The notes beneath the pieces were generated by a model, which ran no database searches, was not told the DNA's origin, and was given only the letters and a program-made list of their open reading frames with translations. Below, piece by piece: positions 1 to 5,439 of a DNA stretch of 6,062 nt (within the stretch, counting starts at the first letter, position 1; every line of letters starts with the position of its first letter). The DNA is from an uncultured Holophagaceae bacterium (lineage in GTDB: Bacteria; Acidobacteriota; Holophagae; Holophagales; Holophagaceae). Both the position numbers and the translations under genes were made by a program. The stretch covers positions 1 through 6,062 of the forward strand of contig CAIXHJ010000180.1 of the NCBI GenBank assembly GCA_903919165.1. Reading direction: 5' to 3'.

Positions 1-1351
1 CGGCGGCCTGGTCGTTAAAGGATTGGGTGATCACGAAGTGGAGGTTCCCATCCTTGGCGTGGCCGAAGATGATGCCCTCGTCATAGCCGTGCTTGGCGAA
101 GAGCTTGGTGAGGTCCACGGCCGCGTCGGCCAGGCTTTCGATGGGGAAGGCCACATCCTCGATGAGCACAGTGGTACCGCGTTTGCGGACCGCCCCCACG
201 GAAGGGAAGGTGCCCGAGCGGATCTTCCACATCAGGGCCTGCTCGGCGGGATCGTGGGTGAACCGGGCAGGTTCCATGAGCTTCAGATGGGTGGCGGTGG
301 CAAGAGCGGTTCGTTCGAGATCGGCCCGGACGGATTCGTCCCGGCCCTGGAATTCCACCAGCAGGGCAGCGGCGCCAGCCGGCAGCGTCTTGATGCTGGG
401 AGGACTGCCGGCCTGGTTCTCCACGGATTTCAGGGAAGCGCGGTCCAGCAGTTCCAGAGCTGCGGCCCCGGCGTCCCTGAGGGGCACGATGGCCGCACAG
501 GCGGCGTGCAGGTCCGGGAAGATCAGGAAACCGGTCACCTTCACCGGCAGATCCGGCACGGACTTCAGCACGGCCTCGGCGATGAAGGCCAGTGTGCCTT
601 CGGATCCCACCAGCAGGTTCCTGAAGATGTCCACGGGCCGGTCGAAATCAATGAAGGCGTTGAGAGAATAGCCGCAGGTATTTTTCATCCGGTACTTGGC
701 CCGGATGCGCTCGGCCAGGGCCGGGTTCGCGAGAAGCTCAGCCTTAAGTCTCAGCAGGCCCTCAGCCAGGGCCGGCTCGGCCGCGCGGAAGCGCTCGTCC
801 GCATCGGGCGCGGCCGTATCGATCACCGTGCCGGAGGGAAGCACGAAGGTCAGGGACTCCAGCGTGTGGTAGGCGTTCTGGGAGACGCCGCAGCACATGC
901 CGCTGGAGTTGTTCGACAAAATGCCGCCCACGGTGCAAGTCGCGATGGAGGCGGGATCGGGGCCCATCTTGGTCCGGAAGGCTTTGAGGGCATAGTTCAC
1001 ATGGGCGCCGATGACGCCGGGCTGCACCTTCACCTTGGCGCCGCCATCGAGCACCTGGATGCCCCGCCAGTTGCGGGCCACCTCCACGAGGATTCCATCC
1101 GAGACGGACTGGCCCGACAGGCTGGTGCCCGAGGCGCGGAAGGTCATGGGGATCTTCTGTTCGTGGCTGAGACGGAAGAGCCCGCGGATCTCCTCCACGC
1201 TTCCCGCGAAGGCCACCGCCTTTGGAATGAGCCGATAGAAGCTGGCGTCCGAGGCGAAGGCGATCAGATCCACCGGTCGGTCCAGCACCCGGTCCTGGCC
1301 GACGATGGCCGCGAGTGAATCCCTCAAGGAAGTGGACGTGGTGGTGGTCAT
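1..1351 (-). CDS. FAD-linked (D-)lactate dehydrogenase, Dld-II type, 5' part only (450 codons; 3' end outside window)
   Basis: This is probably a membrane-associated flavoprotein that oxidises D-lactate (possibly another 2-hydroxy acid) to pyruvate and passes electrons to the respiratory chain. I read the frame from the reverse complement; it stays open from ATG at 1351 to base 1. The FAD-binding (PCMH) domain spans about residues 40-265, with FRASGTSLSGQSVSDG (71-86), a KMGPDPASI stretch (128-136), GMCCG (151-155), KNTCGYSLNAF (223-233) and LVGSEGTLAFI (247-257). The FAD-oxidase C-terminal domain follows, with FGHAKDGNLHFV at 429-440. From memory these motifs match the long (roughly 940-residue) dehydrogenases that also carry a C-terminal Fe-S (CCG) domain; that half would lie outside the window. 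The start is set by GGAGGAGG at 1361-1368, nine bases upstream. An in-frame ATG at 1360 abuts that SD and is less likely. The gene lies directly downstream of the lactate permease. A glycolate oxidase GlcD-type enzyme is the main alternative. Family assignment is strong; substrate and stereochemistry are inferred. Confidence 0.87.
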   Translation of the reverse strand, partial: MTTTTSTSLRDSLAAIVGQDRVLDRPVDLIAFASDASFYRLIPKAVAFAGSVEEIRGLFRLSHEQKIPMTFRASGTSLSGQSVSDGILVEVARNWRGIQVLDGGAKVKVQPGVIGAHVNYALKAFRTKMGPDPASIATCTVGGILSNNSSGMCCGVSQNAYHTLESLTFVLPSGTVIDTAAPDADERFRAAEPALAEGLLRLKAELLANPALAERIRAKYRMKNTCGYSLNAFIDFDRPVDIFRNLLVGSEGTLAFIAEAVLKSVPDLPVKVTGFLIFPDLHAACAAIVPLRDAGAAALELLDRASLKSVENQAGSPPSIKTLPAGAAALLVEFQGRDESVRADLERTALATATHLKLMEPARFTHDPAEQALMWKIRSGTFPSVGAVRKRGTTVLIEDVAFPIESLADAAVDLTKLFAKHGYDEGIIFGHAKDGNLHFVITQSFNDQAA

Positions 1352-1360
1352 GAGAAACAT

Positions 1361-1368
1361 CCTCCTCC
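1361..1368 (-). promoter_or_regulatory. Shine-Dalgarno of the lactate dehydrogenase
   Basis: On the minus strand the bases read GGAGGAGG, nine bases before the ATG at 1351. This strong SD decides between two in-frame ATG codons. The other one, at 1360, directly touches the SD and would have no usable spacing. Confidence 0.75.
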
Positions 1369-1387
1369 AAAGTTCGGAGCGGTAACA

Positions 1388-1420
1388 GGTCCCGCCGACG
1401 CAGGGAGTGTCGGCGGGACC
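1388..1420 (-). other. Perfect 12-bp intercistronic hairpin between lactate permease and dehydrogenase
   Basis: The arms GGTCCCGCCGAC (1388-1399) and GTCGGCGGGACC (1409-1420) are exact reverse complements around a 9-base loop. The stem is very GC-rich. It lies 28 bases past the permease stop and before the dehydrogenase SD. On the minus strand the bases after the stem (CTGTTACCGCTC) contain no T tract, so it does not look like a classical intrinsic terminator. A 3'-end stabiliser, a processing point or a partial attenuator that lowers dehydrogenase relative to permease expression are all possible; the choice is inference. Confidence 0.7.
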
Positions 1421-1448
1421 CGGGTCGTTCGTCGGAGAGCCGCCGTGA

Positions 1449-3209
1449 TTATTTGGCGGGGGCAGGGGCGGGCGCGGCAGCCGGGGCGGCCGGAACAGCA
1501 GGAGTGGCGGCGGGGGCCGTCACGGTTGAAGCTGGTGGAAGCTGGGGCATCCAATTGGCAGGCAACACCTTTGCATAAAGGAAGATCACGACACCCACCA
1601 AGGCGGCCAGCACAAGGCTGTGGAAGAACACATAGCGCAGGATAGTGCCTTCCTCACCCTGCTGGTTGGTGGCCACCGAAGCGACCACCAGGCTCTGGGC
1701 GTCGATCATCTTGCCCATGACGCCACCGGCGCTGTTGGCAGCGGCGGTGAGGATCGGGTTCAGACCCAGTTGCTGGGCAGTGATCTTCTGGAGGCCGCCG
1801 AACAGCACGTTTGAGGATGTATCGCTGCCCGTAAGTGCCACACCCAACCAGCCCAGCATGGCGCTGAAGAAGGGGAAGAGGACGCCAGTGCTGGCGAAGG
1901 CCAGACCCATGGTGGCGTCGAGACCGGCGGATTTGGAGGTGAAACCCAGGGCCAGCATGGCGGCGATGGTGAGCAGGGAGATCTTCACACGACTGACAGT
2001 CTTGCCCCAGATCTTGACCAGTTCCAGGGGCCCGAAGCCAAGCAGCAGGCCGCTGGCGATACCGGCCAGCAGCAGGCTGGTGCCCGTGAGAGAGAGCCAG
2101 TTCAAGGTCCAGGTAGCGGGTTCAAACGATTCCTTGGCAACCACGGGAGGAGCCTTTTTGACCATCATGTGGAGCCCGGGCATTTGATAAGTCTTCGTGG
2201 TGTAGCCATAGAGGAAGTTTGGGCTGGCCTTGGTGCCGCCGTTCAGGAAGGTCTTGACCTGAGGGGTGCCCCAGGCAAACACAAACAAGGACAGGAAGAC
2301 CCAGGGCATCCAGGCCTTTACGACTTTGCCGGTACTGTGGTCGGGGGCCACTTCATGCGCCTCTTCCCGCTCGTGCTCGTAGCGCCAAATGTTCTTGGGC
2401 TGCCAGACCTTCAGGAACAGGATGGTGGCCACCAGGGAAACGATGGCGCCGATGATGTCCACCAACCAGGGGCCGTGGAAATTGCTCACGAGGAACTGGG
2501 TGATGGCGAAGCTGCCACCGGCCACCAGGCAGGCCGGCCAGATTTCCAGCATGGCCTTGCGACCAGCCATGGCCCAGATGATCCAGAAGGGCACGATCAC
2601 CGAGAAAATGGGCAGTATCCGGCCCACAGCGGCGCTCAGAAGGTCCAGGGGCAGGCCGGTCACGCCGGCGAGGGCGATAAGCGGGCTGCCCAGGGCGCCG
2701 TAGGCCACCGGCGCCGTGTTGCCGATGAGGGCCAGGCCAGCGGCTTGGAGGGGGCGGAAGCCGAGGCCGATGAGCATGGCCGCAGAGATTGCCACGGGCG
2801 TGCCGAACCCAGCCGCGCCCTCGATGAAGGCGCCAAAGCTGAAGGCGATCAGGAGCGCCTGGATGCGCCGGTCCGCGGCCACACCGGCAATGGAGTGCTT
2901 CACCACCTCGAAATCACCGGATTTCACCGTGATGTCGTAGATGAAGATGGCGTTCAGCACGATCCAGCCGATGGGAAGCAGGCCGAACAGTGCGCCATTG
3001 ACGGCTGCCATGCCAGCCATGCCCGCAGGCATCCTGTAGACAAGGATGGCGACCAGCAGGCACGTGATCAGGCCAAGGATGGCCGAATAGTGGGCCTTGA
3101 CATGCTTGGCCAAAAATCCCAACAACACAAAGACTGGCAAAGCGGCCACCAGCGCAGAGAGGAAGATATTCCCCATGACGGGGGAATAGACTTGGGTCCA
3201 TGGGGTCAT
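1449..3209 (-). CDS. lldP: L-lactate permease, LctP/LldP family (586 aa)
   Basis: This is an inner-membrane proton symporter that brings lactate (and probably glycolate) into the cell. It has about 12-14 hydrophobic helices from residue 12 to 547. Family signatures are GAFIEGAAGFGTPVAI (127-142), NTAPVAYGALG (164-174), KAPPVVAKESFEP (352-364), LTGSDTSSNVLFGGLQ (459-474) and AANSAGGVMGKMIDAQS (490-506). The start at 3209 is chosen because MTPWTQVYSPVMGNIF aligns with the N-terminus of E. coli LldP (MNLWQQNYDPAGNIW, from memory) and GGAGG lies four bases upstream. The frame is open further to an ATG at 3308, but those 33 extra codons lack an SD and resemble no permease N-terminus. It is longer than E. 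coli LldP (about 551 aa), mainly because of an Ala/Pro-rich tail from about residue 555. It is probably cotranscribed with the downstream dehydrogenase and controlled by the divergent GntR regulator. Family assignment is very secure; lactate as substrate is supported by its neighbours. Confidence 0.95.
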   Translation of the reverse strand: MTPWTQVYSPVMGNIFLSALVAALPVFVLLGFLAKHVKAHYSAILGLITCLLVAILVYRMPAGMAGMAAVNGALFGLLPIGWIVLNAIFIYDITVKSGDFEVVKHSIAGVAADRRIQALLIAFSFGAFIEGAAGFGTPVAISAAMLIGLGFRPLQAAGLALIGNTAPVAYGALGSPLIALAGVTGLPLDLLSAAVGRILPIFSVIVPFWIIWAMAGRKAMLEIWPACLVAGGSFAITQFLVSNFHGPWLVDIIGAIVSLVATILFLKVWQPKNIWRYEHEREEAHEVAPDHSTGKVVKAWMPWVFLSLFVFAWGTPQVKTFLNGGTKASPNFLYGYTTKTYQMPGLHMMVKKAPPVVAKESFEPATWTLNWLSLTGTSLLLAGIASGLLLGFGPLELVKIWGKTVSRVKISLLTIAAMLALGFTSKSAGLDATMGLAFASTGVLFPFFSAMLGWLGVALTGSDTSSNVLFGGLQKITAQQLGLNPILTAAANSAGGVMGKMIDAQSLVVASVATNQQGEEGTILRYVFFHSLVLAALVGVVIFLYAKVLPANWMPQLPPASTVTAPAATPAVPAAPAAAPAPAPAK

Positions 3210-3213
3210 GAAG

Positions 3214-3218
3214 CCTCC
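3214..3218 (-). promoter_or_regulatory. Shine-Dalgarno setting the lactate permease start
   Basis: The minus strand reads GGAGG four bases before the ATG at 3209. Spacing is a little tight but usable. Together with the N-terminal alignment it favours this start over the in-frame ATG at 3308. Confidence 0.65.
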
Positions 3219-3292
3219 GAAATACGGGTGGGTTAGGGCGGTGAAGGGAAATGTTAGGAAAGAACCTGAGGCGAAGCCTACAATAGGTCTAG

Positions 3293-3303
3293 TGGTCAGA
3301 CCA
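3293..3303. promoter_or_regulatory. Likely FadR/LldR-type operator, TGGTCAGACCA
   Basis: The 11 bases are a perfect palindrome with 5-bp arms around a central A. They fit TGGTnnnACCA, the known operator style of PdhR/LldR-type members of the FadR subfamily. The site lies in the divergent region between the regulator and the permease, about 21-31 bases downstream of the predicted permease transcription start. Repression there would act as a roadblock. That the adjacent regulator binds it is inference. Confidence 0.6.
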
Positions 3304-3330
3304 GTCATAAAAACTACGGTTTGGTCACAT

Positions 3331-3360
3331 ATTATATCTATTAATATTTTCAGTATTTAA
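3331..3360 (-). promoter_or_regulatory. Predicted sigma70-type promoter of the lactate permease-dehydrogenase operon
   Basis: The minus strand carries a perfect TATAAT (3336-3331). Eighteen bases upstream is a weak -35, TTAAAT (3360-3355), matching TTGACA at three of six positions. Predicted initiation near 3324 would give a leader of about 115 bases with the TGGTCAGACCA site inside it. The weak -35 could mean an activator contributes, or that the -10 box alone is the chance product of an AT-rich stretch. Confidence 0.5.
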
Positions 3361-3377
3361 CCACTTTTATGTAGAAT
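3349..3377 (+). promoter_or_regulatory. Possible promoter of the GntR regulator, giving a nearly leaderless mRNA
   Basis: TAGAAT at 3372-3377 has five of six -10 bases and ends six bases before the regulator ATG. The matching -35 position (TTCAGT, 3349-3354) is poor. Initiation would fall at or beside the A of the start codon. It would overlap the permease -35 box. An alternative is TTGGTC (3321-3326) with TAATAT (3342-3347), which has a short 15-base spacer. Both are weak. Confidence 0.3.
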
Positions 3378-3383
3378 AATGCC

Positions 3384-4100
3384 ATGGAATTCACCCCGAT
3401 CAAGACCAAGCGCCTCTACGAAGAGATCGTGGAGCAGATCAAGCAACTCATCAGTGACGGGAGGCTGAAGCCTGGCGATAGGCTACTTGCAGAGCGCGAA
3501 CTGGCGGAACAGTTCCAAGTCAGTCGTGCGTCTGTTCGTGAGGCCATCCGGACTTTGGAGATGCTGGGCGTGATCGATATCCGGCCAGGAGAGGGCACCT
3601 TTGTCCGAAGTAGCCAGGCCGATGACATCATCCGTCCCCTCGCGATGTTCCTGGCAGTCGAGCGCAGTTCGCTCCTTGACATGTTCGAGATGCGCCGGAT
3701 CTTCGAAACGGCCACTGCGGGATTGGCTGCCGAACGCGCCAGCGACGAGGAACTTGACCAGATCAGCTCAACGCTGGAGGACATGCAGGAACGGCTCAAT
3801 GTGCAGGACCCGGAAAAGGGCCAGGAATTCGACACGGCCTTCCACTACGCTGTGGCCGAGGCCGCGCACAACAGCCTGCTGACCAAACTGTTCAAGACCG
3901 TCTCCGAGGAATTCGCAAAGGCCAATTCCGTGGCCCGGCGACAGCTCTACCAAGACAGCCCTGAGAACGCCCAGAAGATCATCGACCAGCACTCCAAGAT
4001 TTTCCAAGCCATCCAATCCCATTCCTCCCAGGCGGCCTCAACAGCCATGCTGGACCACCTGCTCTTCGCTGAGGGCGAGTTGCGGAAGTGGATCGTGTAA
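3384..4100 (+). CDS. GntR-family, FadR-subfamily transcriptional regulator, probable lactate-responsive LldR-like repressor (238 aa)
   Basis: This is a cytoplasmic DNA-binding protein. The N-terminal winged helix-turn-helix (about residues 8-76) contains LLAERELAEQFQVSRASVRE (34-53) and the wing GEGTFVR (69-75). The C-terminal all-helical FCD domain spans about 95-230. The four ligands typical of metal-binding FCD domains are visible: D150 and H154 (FDTAFHYAVAEAAHN), H203 (QHSKIF) and H225 (MLDHLL). It therefore probably senses a small carboxylate such as lactate through a bound metal. Length is normal for the family. The ATG at 3384 is the first start after an in-frame TAG (3372-3374); no Shine-Dalgarno precedes it. 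Transcription is divergent from the lactate permease, with a TGGTnnnACCA palindrome between them, supporting control of that operon and perhaps itself. PdhR, GlcC or another FadR-subfamily member is possible by sequence alone, so the LldR label rests on context. Confidence 0.9.
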   Translation: MEFTPIKTKRLYEEIVEQIKQLISDGRLKPGDRLLAERELAEQFQVSRASVREAIRTLEMLGVIDIRPGEGTFVRSSQADDIIRPLAMFLAVERSSLLDMFEMRRIFETATAGLAAERASDEELDQISSTLEDMQERLNVQDPEKGQEFDTAFHYAVAEAAHNSLLTKLFKTVSEEFAKANSVARRQLYQDSPENAQKIIDQHSKIFQAIQSHSSQAASTAMLDHLLFAEGELRKWIV

Positions 4101-4225
4101 GGCGGAATGTCCGGCCCGTGTCGCGACCCTGGAGAAGTGGTGACCAGGGCCCGTCCTCTGCCCTCGCCCTGAGGGCGGCAATGGTCCTGACGGGCCATTC
4201 CGTCCTATTTCGCAATCCTGCAAAA
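4101..4225. other. Intergenic region between the regulator and the convergent tRNA gene
   Basis: These 125 bases hold the nested inverted repeat described separately. I see no convincing small gene: the short open frames crossing it have no SD and run into the tRNA or the regulator. Confidence 0.5.
4148..4196. terminator. Nested inverted repeat between convergent regulator and tRNA genes, possible bidirectional terminator
   Basis: An outer 8-bp perfect pair, GGCCCGTC (4148-4155) with GACGGGCC (4189-4196), encloses an inner hairpin GCCCTC (4160-4165) with GAGGGC (4171-4176) around a 5-base loop. The inner stem extends by a T-G wobble and a C-G pair. It lies 47 bases past the regulator stop and 29 bases past the tRNA CCA end. 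Neither strand has a clear T run after it, so a Rho-independent mechanism is doubtful. The structure is seen; termination is inferred from its place between convergent genes. Confidence 0.4.
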
Positions 4226-4301
4226 TGGTGGCCCCGGTGGGGTTCGAACCCACGACCAAGCGGTTATGAGCCGCCGGCTCTGACCGCTGAGCTACAGGGC
4301 C
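4226..4301 (-). tRNA. tRNA-Ile2 (anticodon CAT, lysidine-type, reads AUA), CCA encoded
   Basis: The minus strand folds into a complete 76-base cloverleaf. The acceptor is GGCCCTG with CGGGGCC (one T-G pair). The D arm is GCTC/GAGC, the anticodon stem GGCGG/CCGCT with loop CTCATAA, and the T arm GTGGG/CCCAC with loop TTCGAAC. Discriminator A and CCA follow. The anticodon CAT is at 4268-4266. CAT could mean Met or Ile2. The GGCCC acceptor start and the GCTTGGTCG stretch after the anticodon loop closely match E. coli tRNA-Ile2 (from memory), unlike elongator Met (GGCTACG, ATGGGGTCA). It lacks initiator features such as three G-C pairs closing the anticodon stem. TilS would convert C34 to lysidine so that it reads AUA. 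Existence is near certain; the Ile2 identity is likely. Confidence 0.9.
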
Positions 4302-4377
4302 ATGGCCAGTGTAGCGGGGAAGAGCGGCAGAATGGCTGGTAGCATGACTTGCTCGTCACCAAAGCGGAGTCTGAAAA
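4302..4377. other. Short divergent intergenic region between tRNA-Ile2 and kdsD
   Basis: These 76 bases must hold both the tRNA promoter (minus) and any kdsD promoter (plus). On the minus strand TACACT (4313-4308) is a four-of-six -10 candidate immediately before the tRNA, but no convincing -35 precedes it. I see no clear plus-strand promoter. A kdsD Shine-Dalgarno, GGAG, is at 4366-4369. Confidence 0.35.
4366..4369 (+). promoter_or_regulatory. Shine-Dalgarno supporting the GTG start of kdsD
   Basis: GGAG lies eight bases before the GTG at 4378, an ordinary distance. The nearby ATG at 4385 is out of frame, so this SD supports the GTG start. Confidence 0.55.
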
Positions 4378-5364
4378 GTGAGGGATGAGAACCAGGGCAC
4401 AGGGGCGCAGGAAGTCGGAAATGCCGTGCTGGACGCGGCCCGAATAGCCCTTGGTGAACTGAGGGACACTTGGAACCCAAAGACCGTTGACGATTGGGTC
4501 GACATGGTGATGGGCAGGGGCGGGCGGGTGGTGTTGACTGGCATGGGGAAGTCGGGCCTCGTAGCACAAAAAACCGTGGCCACTTTCGCCTCGACCGGAT
4601 GCCCCAGCCTATTCCTCCACCCTGCAGAGGCCTTGCATGGTGACTTGGGCATGGTGACCCATGAGGATTCCATCCTCGCGCTTTCAAACAGTGGTGAAAG
4701 CGAAGAGCTGGTTCGCCTTCTCCCGAGCCTCATTCGCCTTGGGATTCCCCTTGCCGCCATCACAGCAAGACCCGAGAGCAGTCTTGGGCAGGCCGCCACC
4801 TGGACCTTCAGCTACCGTCTCGCCCAAGGCGAAGGTTGTCCTCTGGACCTTGCCCCGATGGCCAGCACCACCCTGCAATTGGTCTGGGGTGATATCCTCG
4901 CCAGCTGTCTGATGGCCCGAAGGGGATTCACCCGAGACCTTTTCGCGCTGAATCATCCCGCCGGAAGTATTGGTGCGAAATTAATGAAAATTAAAGCCTT
5001 GATGCATGAATCATGGCCTCGCGTGTCAACCGAGGCATCTCTCACAGAAGTCCTCAAGGCCATGACCGGCGGACGCCTGGGTATGACGACTGTCATGGAA
5101 GGTCCTGTGCTGGTGGGCGTTATCACTGATGGTGATCTCCGTCGGACGCTCGAAAAGACTGAACAGGAGGCAGGCAATCCACTTAAGCTCACCGCCGCTC
5201 AGTTCATGTCCAGGAATCCAGCCACCATCGATGAAGAGGCCCTCGCGCTTGATGCAGCAGGTCGCATGGAGGTTCGGAAGATCACCTTCCTCGTCGTGAC
5301 CAGGCAGGGGGCACCCTGTGGCATCATCCATATCCACGATCTGTTGGCATCAAAGGTCCTATGA
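4378..5364 (+). CDS. kdsD: D-arabinose 5-phosphate isomerase KdsD (328 aa, GTG start)
   Basis: This cytoplasmic enzyme interconverts D-ribulose 5-phosphate and D-arabinose 5-phosphate, the first committed step towards Kdo in the LPS inner core. The SIS sugar-isomerase domain covers about 35-180, with TGMGKSG (54-60), FASTGCPS (70-77), HPAEALHGDLGMVT (81-94), LSNSGESEE (102-110) and CPLDLAPMASTT (154-165). Two CBS domains follow (about 205-260 and 272-328), with VITDGDLRR (248-256) and IHIHDLL (317-323). K58, E110, E152 and H193 (ALNHPAGSIG) correspond to the catalytic residues reported for E. coli KdsD. Length equals the 328 aa of E. coli KdsD. The start is GTG with GGAG eight bases upstream. 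The next gene, 75 bases on, is an LPS-export permease, consistent with an LPS role rather than a paralogue such as GutQ, although GutQ-like function cannot be excluded by sequence alone. Confidence 0.95.
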   Translation: MRDENQGTGAQEVGNAVLDAARIALGELRDTWNPKTVDDWVDMVMGRGGRVVLTGMGKSGLVAQKTVATFASTGCPSLFLHPAEALHGDLGMVTHEDSILALSNSGESEELVRLLPSLIRLGIPLAAITARPESSLGQAATWTFSYRLAQGEGCPLDLAPMASTTLQLVWGDILASCLMARRGFTRDLFALNHPAGSIGAKLMKIKALMHESWPRVSTEASLTEVLKAMTGGRLGMTTVMEGPVLVGVITDGDLRRTLEKTEQEAGNPLKLTAAQFMSRNPATIDEEALALDAAGRMEVRKITFLVVTRQGAPCGIIHIHDLLASKVL

Positions 5365-5377
5365 TTGTATTTGGGAT

Positions 5378-5406
5378 TTGTTTCGTTTAGTTCAAGGTTA
5401 CATAAT
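5378..5406 (+). promoter_or_regulatory. Possible promoter of the LptF/LptG-type gene
   Basis: TTGTTT (5378-5383) and CATAAT (5401-5406) are separated by 17 bases, giving three of six and five of six consensus matches. Initiation near 5413 would leave a leader of about 27 bases. The 75-base gap is far more AT-rich than either flanking gene. A small inverted repeat, ATAAT/ATTAT (5402-5406 and 5411-5415), overlaps the -10 and might be a binding site or chance in AT-rich DNA. Confidence 0.35.
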
Positions 5407-5439
5407 ATACATTATCGAAAGTAAAATTCGGATCCCCAA

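Noticed and set aside
23..1318. A 431-codon plus-strand open frame
   Set aside because: It is antisense to the dehydrogenase reading frame, which carries clear family motifs. The translated product is Gly/His/Glu-rich with no recognisable domain, as expected for a shadow frame in GC-rich coding DNA.
762..1370. A 202-codon minus-strand frame overlapping the dehydrogenase start
   Set aside because: It is in a different frame from the motif-bearing protein and is rich in Arg, Gly and Pro. The SD at 1361-1368 is better explained by the dehydrogenase ATG at 1351.
1382..1425. Intrinsic terminator after the lactate permease
   Set aside because: The hairpin is strong, but no T-rich run follows it on the minus strand. 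The closely following, functionally linked dehydrogenase argues for cotranscription.
2169..3236. A 355-codon plus-strand open frame antisense to the lactate permease
   Set aside because: Its product is a low-complexity hydrophilic sequence rich in Gly, Asp, His and Gln. The opposite strand encodes an unmistakable permease.
3210..3308. A 33-residue N-terminal extension of the lactate permease starting at 3308
   Set aside because: It has no SD, overlaps the operator-like palindrome and does not resemble permease N-termini. The ATG at 3209 has an SD and aligns with E. coli LldP.
3321..3363. Second operator from half-sites TTGGT (3321-3325) and AACCA (3359-3363)
   Set aside because: The half-sites are about 33 bases apart and not exact reverse complements of each other. 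In AT-rich DNA this is within chance expectation.
4088..4342. An 84-codon plus-strand open frame crossing the tRNA gene
   Set aside because: It runs through the complement of a complete tRNA cloverleaf. Its start lies inside the regulator gene and it has no protein family features.
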